From: Acetobacter senegalensis
GTDB lineage: Bacteria > Pseudomonadota > Alphaproteobacteria > Acetobacterales > Acetobacteraceae
Direction: 5' to 3'
Assembly: GCF_001580995.1 (NCBI RefSeq)
Contig: NZ_LHZU01000127.1
Location: 1 to 61,132, forward strand
DNA length: 61,132 nt
This document shows positions 45,559 through 55,421 of the stretch, piece after piece; within the stretch, counting starts at the first letter, position 1; every line of letters starts with the position of its first letter. The notes beneath the pieces were generated by a model. It made no database searches, had not been told where the DNA came from, and saw only the letters and a list, made by a program, of their open reading frames with translations. The translations under genes and the position numbers were made by a program.

Positions 45559-46113
45559 CGAGTGCGATACAGGTGGAGGCCGTTGCGGCGTTCAGACACC
45601 GGATGAAGCCATTGCGCTGGCCTCGGCACTGAAAGGTGGAGCACGGTTTGCCGGGCTGATGACATATCCTGCAGCAGGCGGAACAAAAGAAATGGCTGAA
45701 CGACTGGCTGAAATTCTGGCCAGTTTTGAAAAAGCCAGCATTGACGTAAAGACTGTTTCAGCCGGCGGTACACCCGATCTGTGGAAGGCGCATACGGTTC
45801 CCGGTGTAACCGAATACCGGCCAGGGACTTACATTTATATGGATCGCTCACAGGTTGCTGTCGGCGCAGCGACACCAGATGACTGTGCCCTGACAATCCT
45901 GGCAACGGTCGTGAGCAAACCCTTGTCCGACCGTGCAATTATTGACGCGGGATTCTTCGTTCGGAAAACGGACTTCCGGAAATTGGTGAACAGGTTCGGA
46001 TCGTCCCGAATCATGCCTGCGTCGTGAGCAACATGTTCGATACGGTTTATCTGGTGTCCGGAGAGCGTGTCATCGATGCGCTCCCGGTCGTAGCTAGAGG
46101 GCGCGTTGTCTGA
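45548..46113 (+). pseudogene. D-threonine aldolase/D-serine dehydratase-like gene, fragment
   Basis: Begins abruptly (FDVLIECDTGGGRCGVQTPDEA) in the middle of the PLP barrel domain, continues through FAGLMTYPAAGGT, VSAGGTPDLWKAHTVPGVTEYRPGTYIY and SQVAVGAATPDDCALTILATVVS. The frame is broken near 45970; the true C-terminus reads VRIVPNHACVVSNMFDTVYLV and ends at TGA 46111-46113 in another frame. The 5' third is missing at the junction with the M20 relic. Fold group DSD1/alanine racemase N-terminal-like. Confidence 0.75.
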
Positions 46114-46228
46114 TCTACCAAGATCAGAAAGATTATGTCTCTCTACAAGTTTCAAGGTAAAGAGCCAAAACCCTGTTTTGGTGCATTATAAGTTTACAAA
46201 AAATAATTTTTTTTGAAAGGCTAGCGTT

Positions 46229-46591
46229 ATGACAAAGAAAGTTTTCGGCACATCGCATGTTCCTCTGTCTCCAGCCGTCCGCGCTGGCGATTTTGTGTAT
46301 GTCTCTGGTCAGGTTCCTGTGAAGGACGGTAAAATCGTCGAGGGCGATGTCTCGGTGCAAACGGCAGTGGTTCTCGATAATATCAAAGCTCTTCTTGAAG
46401 AGACCGGATGCACGATGTCCGATGTCATCAAAACTTTTGTGATACTGACCGATAAGAAGGACTTTGCCGTCTTTAACACTGTCTATGCATCGTATTTTCC
46501 GAGCGAGCCTCCCGCCCGCACGACAGTCGAATCCGGCCTGATGGTTGATATTACTGTCGAAATTGATGCCATCGCATATAAGCCACTCTGA
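46229..46591 (+). CDS. ridA: RidA/YjgF-family imine deaminase
   Basis: 120 aa, full length. The signature PPARTTVESGLMVDITVEIDAIA at the C-terminus carries the arginine and glutamate used to hydrolyse 2-aminoacrylate/2-aminocrotonate imines. Such imines arise from PLP enzymes like those encoded nearby. It lies 21 bp upstream of the M81 gene and follows the aldolase-like relic, probably once one operon. Confidence 0.92.
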   Translation: MTKKVFGTSHVPLSPAVRAGDFVYVSGQVPVKDGKIVEGDVSVQTAVVLDNIKALLEETGCTMSDVIKTFVILTDKKDFAVFNTVYASYFPSEPPARTTVESGLMVDITVEIDAIAYKPL

Positions 46592-46612
46592 ACGAAAGCA
46601 GAGACCTGCGCC

Positions 46613-48088
46613 ATGAAGGTATTTGTCGCGTCTCTCGCCACGGAGACCAATACGTTCTCGCCCGTTCCTACGGATCGCGCGAGTTTCCAGACAGCGTTTT
46701 ACGCGGCGCCTGGTCATCATCCGGTAACACCAACACTGTGTTCGGCTGCTTTTACTGTCCTCCGTGACCGAGCCTTAGCGGAAGACTTTGAACTGATCGA
46801 AGGAACCGCTACCTGGGCAGAGCCAGGAGGACTGGTGCAACGCCAAACTTATGAGTCCCTGCGCGACGAAATTCTGGATCAGTTACGCGCTGCCTTGCCT
46901 GTTGACGCGGTGGTGCTCGGGCTGCATGGCGCGATGGTGGCGCAGGGCTATGACGACTGCGAAGGCGATCTGGCTCATCGCGTCCGTCAGATCGCTGGCC
47001 GGAACGCAGTGATTGGTGCGACTTTCGATCCCCACAGTCATTTGACCCCAAAACGTGTCGAGAATCTCGACATTCTTAATGCTTTCCTTGAATTTCCTCA
47101 TACTGATTTCGTTGAACGAGCTGAGCAAGTGGTAGACCTCGTCCTGCGGGCCGCACGGGGTGAGATTAGGCCGGTTATTTCTGTATTCGACTGCCGGATG
47201 ATTGACGTGCTTCCGACCAGTCAGCAACCTATGCGGGGTTTTGTCGATAGCCTTAAAGCTCTGGAACATCAGTCTCCGATATTGAGCGCGTCACTGATTC
47301 ATGGTTTTCTGGCCGGAGATGTGCCGGAAATGGGCGCAAGAATTGTTATTGTGACCGATAATGCGGCTGAGTTCGGCGAGAGACTTGCGCATAAAAAAGG
47401 CATGGAACTTTTCGCGCTACGTGGCAGAACGCGGATGACGCAGCACAGCATCATTGATGCACTCATAGCAGCGCGTGATCTGCTTGCAGGCGACGTAACC
47501 CAAGCCATCGTTCTGGCGGATACATGGGACAACCCAGGGGGTGGAGTGGCCGGTGATGGCACGCTCATTCTGAAGGCACTGCTGGATGCAGGCATGGACG
47601 ACATTGCCGTTGCGACCATCTGGGACCCAATTGCCGTGACTTTTTGTCACGCGGCCGGTGAAGGTGCGCGTATTCAGCTTCGGTTTGGCGGCAAAAGCGG
47701 ACCTGGAGCTGGCGATCCGATTGATGCGACTGTAACGGTGCTGAAAGCTGTTTCCGAAGCCTGGGAGAGTTTTGGAAAAAGCCGTGTACCACTTGGGCCT
47801 TCCGCTGTGGTACGGATTGAAGGTACGCATATCGACATTATTCTGAATACCAACCGGACACAGACATTCGATCCCGATATCTTCTCTGGTATAGGGATTG
47901 ATATCACGACGAAGAAAATTCTGGTCGTGAAATCGACAAATCACTTCTACGCAGCCTTCGAGCCCGTTGCGGCAGCGATCTTGTACGTCGATGCCGGGAC
48001 GCACTATCCGTCAGACGCACGCCGGACAAATTATAGAAAACTCACCCGGCCGCTCTGGCCAATTGTCGAAAATCCTCACGGGACATGA
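46613..48088 (+). CDS. M81-family metallopeptidase, MlrC-like
   Basis: 491 aa, normal length. N-terminal domain starts MKVFVASLATETNTFSPVPTD, with the metal-site regions VVLGLHGAMVAQGYDDCEGDL, GATFDPHSHLT and LEFPHTDFVERAE; the C-terminal MlrC domain has VLADTWDNPGGGVAGDGT. Named for the microcystin-degradation protein but usually found with amino-acid-derivative catabolism, as here with ridA. Substrate unknown. Confidence 0.9.
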   Translation: MKVFVASLATETNTFSPVPTDRASFQTAFYAAPGHHPVTPTLCSAAFTVLRDRALAEDFELIEGTATWAEPGGLVQRQTYESLRDEILDQLRAALPVDAVVLGLHGAMVAQGYDDCEGDLAHRVRQIAGRNAVIGATFDPHSHLTPKRVENLDILNAFLEFPHTDFVERAEQVVDLVLRAARGEIRPVISVFDCRMIDVLPTSQQPMRGFVDSLKALEHQSPILSASLIHGFLAGDVPEMGARIVIVTDNAAEFGERLAHKKGMELFALRGRTRMTQHSIIDALIAARDLLAGDVTQAIVLADTWDNPGGGVAGDGTLILKALLDAGMDDIAVATIWDPIAVTFCHAAGEGARIQLRFGGKSGPGAGDPIDATVTVLKAVSEAWESFGKSRVPLGPSAVVRIEGTHIDIILNTNRTQTFDPDIFSGIGIDITTKKILVVKSTNHFYAAFEPVAAAILYVDAGTHYPSDARRTNYRKLTRPLWPIVENPHGT

Positions 48089-48254
48089 CCGGACAGATCA
48101 AAGCGGCAGACACCCTCTTGTTAATATGTAGAAAAACAATGGGACTAATCGAAGGCTTTTTTCTTCCTTCTTATTATCAGTCCGCTAACTAACGCCTGTT
48201 ATCTGATATGCTTTAAATTGTAACAGAGTAAACTGGATCAAACAGATGACGAAT

Positions 48255-48593
48255 TTATAGTCGCGTTTGACGGATTAAATCCTTCTCCAATGTTCTCGCT
48301 ACCGGTGCCAGCAGGTAGGGCCAATATCCCAAAATTAACGCTACACCGCAGGCAGTAAGCGACATCAGGCTGGCCCACAATAGAAATCCGAACCCGCCCC
48401 CTTCATTCTGGACAGCAATAACCAGAGCAAGAACCAGCAGCAGTATCGCCACCAACCGCACTTGCGTCGCGCGGCGAGGTGGCAGTTCTGCAGTGCCCGT
48501 CGCGCGACGGTGCACAAATTGCGTCAGCACCAACAGCGCAAAGCCGACAAACAGCATCAGACCAAGGCCGAAGGAAAACAGGCAATCCACCAT
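48255..48593 (-). CDS. Small membrane protein, DUF3325-like
   Basis: 112 aa with three to four membrane helices (FSFGLGLMLFVGFALLVLTQF, VRLVAILLLVLALVIAV, LLWASLMSLTACGVALILGYW). Proteins of this kind follow PepSY proteins in iron-siderophore reduction operons. The start overlaps the PepSY stop as TGATG. Last gene of the iron operon. Confidence 0.7.
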   Translation of the reverse strand: MVDCLFSFGLGLMLFVGFALLVLTQFVHRRATGTAELPPRRATQVRLVAILLLVLALVIAVQNEGGGFGFLLWASLMSLTACGVALILGYWPYLLAPVARTLEKDLIRQTRL

Positions 48594-50149
48594 CAGATAG
48601 CCTCCCCTCTAGCCGAACGGATGACGACCGCTCTATGTCGCACGCGGCGAGACAGGTAAAGCGCCGTCAGAAAAGACAACGCAGCCCCAACCAGTAACAG
48701 CGCATCCATGCCGCCTACAGGCCACAGATAGCGCACAAAGAATGTTCTTAGCGGATGGTCCCCTGTGGTGATCCAATTCAGCACCGCTGCTGCACTTGCC
48801 AGAAGGCCTATTGCGACACATTGCGCGATCCAGACCTGCCGGGGCCGGAGCCAGCCATGCACGCACGCCGCAAGCCAGACCAAATAGAAAGCGCTGACTT
48901 CCAGAGACGCACGCTCCAAACCACAAAAGCGCGCTCCGTCCGGCAACAAGCGGTTGGCAATAAAGAATGCCAGTGTCGCAAGGATAATCCCCGTAATGGA
49001 ACCCGCGGCTATCCCCTCCACCAAGCGGAAACCGATCTGTGTCCCTTGCCTCTTTCGCCGTGATTCCAGCCAGAACAGGAAACCGGTCGCGATCAAAACG
49101 CAGCTACCCAGCCCCAGCAGAAAATAGAGCCAGCGTAACACCCATTGACGAAACTCGATCAAATGTAATCCGCTCAGAAAACGCTGTGCCCGCATGATCG
49201 GTGTCAGGCGGGATGCTCTTGAGATAAGTTGTCCTGTGGGGCCATCGAACGCTATGACATCTCTATCAACAACGACCTGCCTCTCACTTCCGCGAAAAAA
49301 AGCAATCCGGCTTGTCGTCATTCCGGGATTGGCCACCAGAACCAGATGGGGATTATCCCCGCCCCACACAGAACGGGCCCGCATGGCTGCCTCATCCAGC
49401 GAAACCACCGGCGCCCCGGGTTTTCCATGTTTTACGGATAGAAATGAAAGACCATTTGACTCAAAGAAGTAAGCGCGCGTGTTTGGATACACTGCGTTCA
49501 CACCGGCAGGAAAATAGGTAGCCCCCAAAATAACCAGTCCGGAAAATGTTAGAATAACGTGAAAGGGTAAGCCGAGAACACCGGAAATATTATGAAGGTC
49601 CAATAACATCCGCCGGGGGTTCGCATGTGGCCGGAATGTGAAGAAATCCACAAATATCTTGCGATGAATGATTACGCCGGTAATGCACAGGGCAAGCATT
49701 GCCATGGAAGCCAGCCCTACTATCCATTCACCCGAATTCATAAGCTCAATGTTAAGAGTGTAATGAAATGGAAAAATAAATTCAGTCGCCCCCAATGTCC
49801 CAGAATCCGGCAACATGTGTCCCGTTACGGGATCAATATCACGACTGATCATTTTTTTTCTGGTGCCGTAGCGCGTGTGAAACACTGCATCCCGATCACT
49901 CGGGAGCGTGACGTTCCAGAACGACGCTTTCGCCGCGATTGCTTCATCAAGTGACGAACGGAAACGCTCAAGCGGCAATAGAGTGTGGGCAGGTGCTACA
50001 CGTGTCGCCGGTTTCATCCAAAGGTCAATCTCACTATCGAAGACCGAAAGCGTACCCATCCAGAAAATTGCAAAAAGAATGCTTCCCAGAACCACACCTG
50101 CCCATGTGTGCAACCAGCCCATGGAACGACGGAAATCCTGTTTCATCAC
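48593..50149 (-). CDS. PepSY-domain inner-membrane protein (siderophore-iron reductase-like)
   Basis: 518 aa. It begins GWLHTWAGVVLGSILFAIFWMGTLSVFDSE, the typical first helix of PepSY-TM proteins, and has further helices at MAMLALCITGVIIH, FHVILTFSGLVILGA, WLYFLLGLGSCVLIATGFLFW and more near the C-terminus. Homologues near FecA/FpvA-type receptors (for example FpvG) help reduce ferric siderophores in the periplasm. The start directly follows the DUF3649-like gene. Confidence 0.85.
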   Translation of the reverse strand: MMKQDFRRSMGWLHTWAGVVLGSILFAIFWMGTLSVFDSEIDLWMKPATRVAPAHTLLPLERFRSSLDEAIAAKASFWNVTLPSDRDAVFHTRYGTRKKMISRDIDPVTGHMLPDSGTLGATEFIFPFHYTLNIELMNSGEWIVGLASMAMLALCITGVIIHRKIFVDFFTFRPHANPRRMLLDLHNISGVLGLPFHVILTFSGLVILGATYFPAGVNAVYPNTRAYFFESNGLSFLSVKHGKPGAPVVSLDEAAMRARSVWGGDNPHLVLVANPGMTTSRIAFFRGSERQVVVDRDVIAFDGPTGQLISRASRLTPIMRAQRFLSGLHLIEFRQWVLRWLYFLLGLGSCVLIATGFLFWLESRRKRQGTQIGFRLVEGIAAGSITGIILATLAFFIANRLLPDGARFCGLERASLEVSAFYLVWLAACVHGWLRPRQVWIAQCVAIGLLASAAAVLNWITTGDHPLRTFFVRYLWPVGGMDALLLVGAALSFLTALYLSRRVRHRAVVIRSARGEAI

Positions 50150-50434
50150 TTAGCGTCCGTGCGCAACGAAGGAACTAAACCCATAACCACAGACAATAAG
50201 CAGCAAGAACACTGCGGCAGACCGCCACAAGGTCGTTTCAGCGAAGACCCAGAGCAAGAGGCAGAGATAAAGGACAAAAACGAACATGATCCCCAATGTG
50301 ACAGCATCTGAGCGCGACATACCCAAAGCCACAAGAAGAAAACAGAAAATTTCCATAACCGCGGAGGAAGCAAAATAGCCTCCGCCCACGGCAAGAAGGA
50401 TCCGGGCCACGACTTTCAGCCAGGAGCTGGACAT
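50150..50434 (-). CDS. Small membrane protein, DUF3649-like
   Basis: 94 aa, three membrane helices (LKVVARILLAVGGGYFASSAVM, AVTLGIMFVFVLYLCLLLWVF, AAVFLLLIVCGYGFSSFV). The start overlaps the receptor stop as TGATG. This type of protein regularly lies between a TonB siderophore receptor and a PepSY protein. Function unknown, presumably in periplasmic iron release. Confidence 0.7.
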   Translation of the reverse strand: MSSSWLKVVARILLAVGGGYFASSAVMEIFCFLLVALGMSRSDAVTLGIMFVFVLYLCLLLWVFAETTLWRSAAVFLLLIVCGYGFSSFVAHGR

Positions 50435-53100
50435 CAGAAATCAGCCATGACCGCAAAACGGACTGTTCTGGGGGCGCTTAAGGACAGATAATTATACCCT
50501 CCTGAATTCCAGTAACGTTCGTTAGTTATGTTATCGACATTGAGAAGAAACGAGAGTTTTCCGTCTTTGGACGCGGGGTTCTTCATCGCATAACGCGCAC
50601 CCATGTCCAATCTTACCCATCCGGGTATACTTCTACGATTGGCTCCTGTTTCGATATATTCCGAATGCGTGTACATAACATCGGCCGTGACTGAAAGACC
50701 CCTGACGAACGGTAGATCGTAATCCAGACCCATATTGAAATTAAGGGGCGATGCATTGGCAGCCCGCTGACCATCCGTGGCACCACCTTGGGTATGTGTA
50801 AGGATTGGATCCAGAAGCATCACGCCACCCGTGGCACGCAATCCATGCACAATTTCCCCAGCTATATTCAGTTCCAGCCCCCGATTACGCTGCCGCCCAT
50901 TGACAGACATTGTGTTGGTATTGACATCCGTAACCGTGCTTGGCTGCGATATCTGGAACACATCAAAAGTTACAATAAATTTTTTCAAATCCGCTTTTAC
51001 GCCAACTTCATACTGGGTCGATTTATAGGGTGCAAAAATCTGTCCTGAATTGGCATAAGTTGAGGCAACAACAGTTCCCTGCTGGAGCCCCTGAATCCAG
51101 TTACCGTAAATCGAGACATTCTTCAGAGGCTTGAAGACCGCAAGCACAGAAGGGCTGACCGCTGTTCTGTCATAGACGCCGGTTTTTGTTCCGACATGGT
51201 CCGAACCGGTATTCGCACTTTGAACGCGCTGGACCCGCAGACCTGCCGTTACCTGGATACGTTTGTCCAGTGCCGAAATCGTATCCACAAAGGCGAGGCT
51301 TGATAATGTGGAAACACTTGTTGTCCCGACATGATTGGGAACAGATATCTGGTTTCCTGAAGAAAACGTCCCTGCCCCATTATAAATATTAAGATTATAT
51401 GCTGGGAGTCCCGTATTGACGCCAAACAGACGCCCGAAATCAAGATCAAGGCGATTAGCCGAGAATGCCAGGTCCTGCGTGACGGGACCGCTAACAACTT
51501 TGCCGCGCACACCCACTTCCGCAGTCAGGTAACGAGCACGTTGACCGACCCCGATGGGCGTAGCCCCCCTTGAATCCCCTTGTAGATCATTGACGACTAT
51601 CTGCTGGAAATACGCGCCTTTGAGGGAGTAGTCATGAACACCGACGCTACCATATGCTGTAAAATTTCGGAAAAGATCAAACTCTCCACGGAAAACACCA
51701 AATATGTCTTCTCCGTGCAGATAAGTGCCGGGTAAATTAAAATTTCTTTTCGCCCGAGCGGCATCCGGAACGGGAATGCCGGATGCAAGTTGAAAAAATG
51801 GGAGAACGCCCTCAATGTCTCGATACTGATAGCCAAAATCTGTTGACAACCGAAGACGGTGAAGCCGCAGATCCACTCCCGCTCCAACCAAGGCCGTCTT
51901 CATGGCGTTATAGGGAATTGCGGTGGGTCCGGAACGGATCATACCATTCACACGAACACCAAGCTGCTTCTCTTTACCAAAACGCCGGCCAACATCGGCA
52001 TGGCCACCAAATTGCGCATTGGATGTATAATCCGCCTCAATTTTTGAAAGTGGCTTATCCCCTGCACGCTTGGGGACAATGTTGACAACACCCCCAACCG
52101 CACCACCAGGCGACATACCATTGAGTAACGCAGCAGGACCGCGAAGCACTTCCACCCGTTCAGCCAGTTCGGCTGTAATGCCACCAAAAGGCATCATTCC
52201 GTAAAGGCCACCATAGGATATATCCACGTTATCAATATTGAAGCCGCGTATCTGCAACCGCTCCACCCCGGCGCTGCCGGTTGCGAACCCGGCTCTCACT
52301 GAGGGATCATCCTTCAATGCATCACGAATGCTTCTGATCTGACGCTTTTCGATAAATTCTTCCGTATAGCTTGTCTGATTGAACGGCGTATCCATCACAT
52401 CCCGGTTGCCCAGCATCCCGAGCTGGCCGCCCCGCGCAATCTCGCCACCCGGCAGGGCTGATGGCAGATTGCCAATCATGGCTGTAGCAGGAACACGACT
52501 TTGCATATTTCCTGCAACGCGCACCGGACCAAGCATAATAGCGGTAGAAGCAGGAACAATCTTGTAAGCATGTGCTCCATCGGGCAGATATGTCAGCCCG
52601 GTTCCGTTCAAAAGACGTGCAAGCGCTTCAGATGGAGCGAAGCGTCCATGAAGGCCACCGGTTGTCCTGCCTGCAAGCATCGGGGCCTGTGAGGTCAGAG
52701 GAGCATGGGCCTGCGTGCTGAAAGCCACAAGTGCATCTGACAGAGAACCTGCAGGAATATTGAAGGTCGTTGCTGGCACAGCGGAAGGCGTCGCGCTACC
52801 CGGCTTACTGGAAATCAGCGTTTGCGCACAGGCCTTACGTGTTATCAATGGTGTCAGGGCAGTGCAGGCGGCCAGAAACAACAGAGCCGCAGACACGCCA
52901 CGCCCTGACACGCTGCCTGCAGGAAAGGTGTCAGCAGAGAGACGTTCAGCGAGGAAAACAGTCTCATCACATTGACGCTGCTTGGCCCAAGACCGTTTTA
53001 TCAAGAGACTTTTTCCGGGAATGCGGGATACCGCTGCCCGCGTTACGGGAAAAAGCGTCTGAGGGTTAACAAGAGGTCTCATCGTCGCGGCGTCTTCCAT
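50434..53100 (-). CDS. TonB-dependent siderophore receptor with STN signalling domain
   Basis: 888 aa. After a long N-terminus with the signal core SAALLFLAACTALTPL (~70-85), an STN domain follows (FNIPAGSLSDALVAFSTQAHAPL to RLLNGTGLTYLPDGAHAYKI). It is the part that contacts FecR. Plug: RDALKDDPSVRAGFATGSAGVERLQIRGFNIDN; the barrel ends YNYLSLSAPRTVRFAVMADF. Ferric-siderophore uptake with surface signalling. A Fur-box-like palindrome lies 24 bp upstream. The true start may lie inside the first ~60 residues. Confidence 0.92.
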   Translation of the reverse strand: MEDAATMRPLVNPQTLFPVTRAAVSRIPGKSLLIKRSWAKQRQCDETVFLAERLSADTFPAGSVSGRGVSAALLFLAACTALTPLITRKACAQTLISSKPGSATPSAVPATTFNIPAGSLSDALVAFSTQAHAPLTSQAPMLAGRTTGGLHGRFAPSEALARLLNGTGLTYLPDGAHAYKIVPASTAIMLGPVRVAGNMQSRVPATAMIGNLPSALPGGEIARGGQLGMLGNRDVMDTPFNQTSYTEEFIEKRQIRSIRDALKDDPSVRAGFATGSAGVERLQIRGFNIDNVDISYGGLYGMMPFGGITAELAERVEVLRGPAALLNGMSPGGAVGGVVNIVPKRAGDKPLSKIEADYTSNAQFGGHADVGRRFGKEKQLGVRVNGMIRSGPTAIPYNAMKTALVGAGVDLRLHRLRLSTDFGYQYRDIEGVLPFFQLASGIPVPDAARAKRNFNLPGTYLHGEDIFGVFRGEFDLFRNFTAYGSVGVHDYSLKGAYFQQIVVNDLQGDSRGATPIGVGQRARYLTAEVGVRGKVVSGPVTQDLAFSANRLDLDFGRLFGVNTGLPAYNLNIYNGAGTFSSGNQISVPNHVGTTSVSTLSSLAFVDTISALDKRIQVTAGLRVQRVQSANTGSDHVGTKTGVYDRTAVSPSVLAVFKPLKNVSIYGNWIQGLQQGTVVASTYANSGQIFAPYKSTQYEVGVKADLKKFIVTFDVFQISQPSTVTDVNTNTMSVNGRQRNRGLELNIAGEIVHGLRATGGVMLLDPILTHTQGGATDGQRAANASPLNFNMGLDYDLPFVRGLSVTADVMYTHSEYIETGANRRSIPGWVRLDMGARYAMKNPASKDGKLSFLLNVDNITNERYWNSGGYNYLSLSAPRTVRFAVMADF

Positions 53101-53610
53101 CCTGTGCGGTCGTGCCAGTCTTCATAATGCAAGTCATTTGCATTATTGGCTTTCACTTAGATAGATATGGCAACGATGCGTTTTTTCCCTTTTCCAAGAT
53201 ATTTTTTTGGAAGAAGTTGGCCGATTTATTCATAACCATTTGATATATTTATGGAATTTATTGTTTCTCTTGATTGCTGTAGCCACTGCATAGATCAGGC
53301 GTAAAGGCAGCATGGGCAAAAGATGTCCGTCGTCTCCAATGCCTTCACACCAGAAACCTGCAAACGGATCAGAAATAGATCGACCTCAGGGAATGTGACG
53401 GTCTCTGCCCTGCCTGATCACAGGACAGTTTCCGGGATTACACGTTACTTGAAATTGTCCTGCATCCCCGATGTGGACAACACCGTAACGCGGTGGGCAA
53501 CAAAATTGTTTCCAGTCCACGCAGGAAGTCCAAACAGAAATTACCTATCATCAATGACGTCTTTTAAGGCTCTTGCCACAGGCACCGCAGAAAAAGGTAA
53601 AAATAACTCT
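53101..53610. other. 510-base gap between receptor and anti-sigma gene
   Basis: Holds the Fur-box-like palindrome at 53124-53146 near the receptor start. The rest carries no gene I can recognise; frames across it have no homology I can name. Confidence 0.5.
53124..53146. promoter_or_regulatory. Fur-box-like palindrome before the siderophore receptor
   Basis: ATAATGCAA (53124-53132) and TTGCATTAT (53138-53146) around a 5-base centre, a perfect 9-bp inverted repeat resembling Fur sites of the AATGCAAAT-N-ATTTGCATT type. Confidence 0.65.
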
Positions 53611-54582
53611 TCACGGGCCGGTAACAATATCGACCCAAGACATCAACGATGACACTTTCCCGCCATACGCATCGACAATCAGACGCAATGATGCTTCGGG
53701 CTGGTGCAGATCATATGTTCCAGTCACCCGCTTCTGCGACAAGGTATGGTCGGCCAAGATTATCTTGGTTGCTGTCCATGGTCGAAGAGCTGCAACCAGA
53801 TCGGCGATGGTGTCGTTGCGTGCAATCAACGTCCCGCCTCGCCAAGCTCCCACGACCGCGCTGGGAACCATGCCTCTCGTCACATCGCCAATGCTTATCC
53901 GCTCCCACTCTCCAGCAGAAAGATCCCGATCGACAACCCCGGATCGGCGGGAGGCCACATGCACCCTCCCCTCCTGCACGGCTACGGTAGTCGTGTTGCT
54001 CTTCGTCTGGACATCGAAAACCGTGCCAATATCCGTCACCGTGACGTCGCCAGCCGTTACACGAAAAGGGCGAGCTGCGTCATGGTGAACCTGGAACAAC
54101 GCTTCCCCTTGAAGCAGGCGAATACGCCGTTCAGAAGCGTTCATCGTGATTGAAACGGCAGCACGAGGAGCGAGTATAACCTCACTCCCATCATCCAGAT
54201 GAATGTCACGTGTCTCGGAAACAGGCGCATAGCTGTCTGCTCTGAGCCTCACAATCATGTCGGGCGTGATGAATGTCAGCGCGGCAAAAGCCGCCGCCAG
54301 CGCCAACGCACAACCCGGTAGAAGCTTTTTAGCAGCAAAACGTGCGCGCTTCTGCCTCGCAAAGCTACGAGGCGTAGGGGGGCGAGCCAGCGCACGAGAG
54401 GGAGACCCGACCGCTGCCATGACAGAAGCCGTCTCGTTCATGTCGGCCCATGCCTGTGCGTGCGCCGGATCACTTGCCAACCACTCTCTGAAACGGCGTT
54501 TCAGATCTTCGTCATTCGGGTCCTCGCGGAGAAAAAGATACCAGGCAGCGGCGGCATGGGCTGGCGTTTTCCGTTCAGTCAT
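53611..54582 (-). CDS. fecR: FecR-type anti-sigma factor
   Basis: About 323 aa from ATG 54582 (GGGAGG upstream); an ATG at 54657 is also in frame but adds a non-family N-terminus. The N-terminal cytoplasmic part (AAAAWYLFLREDPNDEDLKRRFREWLASDPAHAQAW) is the FecR N-domain that holds the sigma factor; a membrane helix follows (LPGCALALAAAFAALTFI); the periplasmic FecR domain has IHLDDGSEVILAPRAAVSI and RVTAGDVTVTDIGTVFDVQ. It passes the signal from the STN domain of the receptor to the sigma factor. Confidence 0.92.
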   Translation of the reverse strand: MTERKTPAHAAAAWYLFLREDPNDEDLKRRFREWLASDPAHAQAWADMNETASVMAAVGSPSRALARPPTPRSFARQKRARFAAKKLLPGCALALAAAFAALTFITPDMIVRLRADSYAPVSETRDIHLDDGSEVILAPRAAVSITMNASERRIRLLQGEALFQVHHDAARPFRVTAGDVTVTDIGTVFDVQTKSNTTTVAVQEGRVHVASRRSGVVDRDLSAGEWERISIGDVTRGMVPSAVVGAWRGGTLIARNDTIADLVAALRPWTATKIILADHTLSQKRVTGTYDLHQPEASLRLIVDAYGGKVSSLMSWVDIVTGP

Positions 54583-54718
54583 AACGAGCAATGCCTCCCA
54601 TGGCGCACAAGGATAGCCGACCTGATCTCGCGCATGGAGCGGAAGCCGAAGAGCCATCTATTCTTACAGACACGCAGCGGAGACGTTTTTTCCGTCGATT
54701 TCGAAATCTCACGCGACG

Positions 54719-55261
54719 CTACAGCCCTTCTTTGCGGACGCGATCACAAATCACCATGCCGTCCTCAATAAGGCTATGGACACGCGTTACGGACAACCCA
54801 AGATGAGCGGCAATTTCCCGTAGTTTCAGCCCCTCAAAATGGTACAGACAGATTGCCTGCCGCTGACGCGGATCGGGCATGCTGGCAATCGCGTCCAGAA
54901 TGCGCTTCATGGCTTCACGAGAGGCCACGTTTTCTTCTGGCGTTACCTGCCCGTCAGCCATTTCTGCCGTCACGGCTTCAAAGTCCGTGCCGGCTGCGCC
55001 CTCCAACCCCTGCCTGCGCACGCGGGTAATCACCAGATTGCGGACCATGGTCCGAAGATAATTCAGGGGTGCTGAGATTGTCTCAATCTGCTGGCGGCTG
55101 AACAATAGCCACACATCCTGAACGATATCCTCAGCAGCCGTCTTATCTCCTGAAAGACGGGCTGCGTAAGAGAGAAGGCTGGCCCTATGTGTCTGATAGA
55201 GTTCCAGCGATGTGCGCTTCCGGTCCAACGCAAGGCCCCCTCCAGAGGCTTCAATCGCCAC
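54719..55261 (-). CDS. fecI: ECF sigma factor, FecI-like
   Basis: 180 aa. Region 2 is ASLLSYAARLSGDKTAAEDIVQDVWLLF, region 4 is QRQAICLYHFEGLKLREIAAHLGLSVTRVHSLIEDGM. The apparent start is GTG 55261 with a poor ribosome site; a start some 15 codons later is possible. First gene of the iron operon, behind a Fur-box-like palindrome. Confidence 0.92.
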   Translation of the reverse strand: MAIEASGGGLALDRKRTSLELYQTHRASLLSYAARLSGDKTAAEDIVQDVWLLFSRQQIETISAPLNYLRTMVRNLVITRVRRQGLEGAAGTDFEAVTAEMADGQVTPEENVASREAMKRILDAIASMPDPRQRQAICLYHFEGLKLREIAAHLGLSVTRVHSLIEDGMVICDRVRKEGL

Positions 55262-55275
55262 CGGTCAGATGCAGA

Positions 55276-55294
55276 GTTGAGATTATTTCTCAAC
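55276..55294. promoter_or_regulatory. Fur-box-like palindrome before the sigma factor gene
   Basis: GTTGAGA (55276-55282) and TCTCAAC (55288-55294) with 5-base centre, 15 bp upstream of the sigma gene; resembles TGAGAAT-N-ATTCTCA Fur sites. Confidence 0.6.
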
Positions 55295-55421
55295 GCGATG
55301 CCATAAACCGCACCATTTAGCAATCATAGCAGGGGCGCTTAACCAGCAAAGGAGGCATTCTGGTAACTGGTTCACAAGGAAGGTGAGTGCCTGAGAAATC
55401 CCATGGCTTTGCACATTTGGG

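Noticed and set aside
53323..53652. 109-aa plus-strand ORF between the receptor and fecR
   Set aside because: No ribosome site, no recognisable family, and it runs into fecR on the opposite strand; taken as chance.
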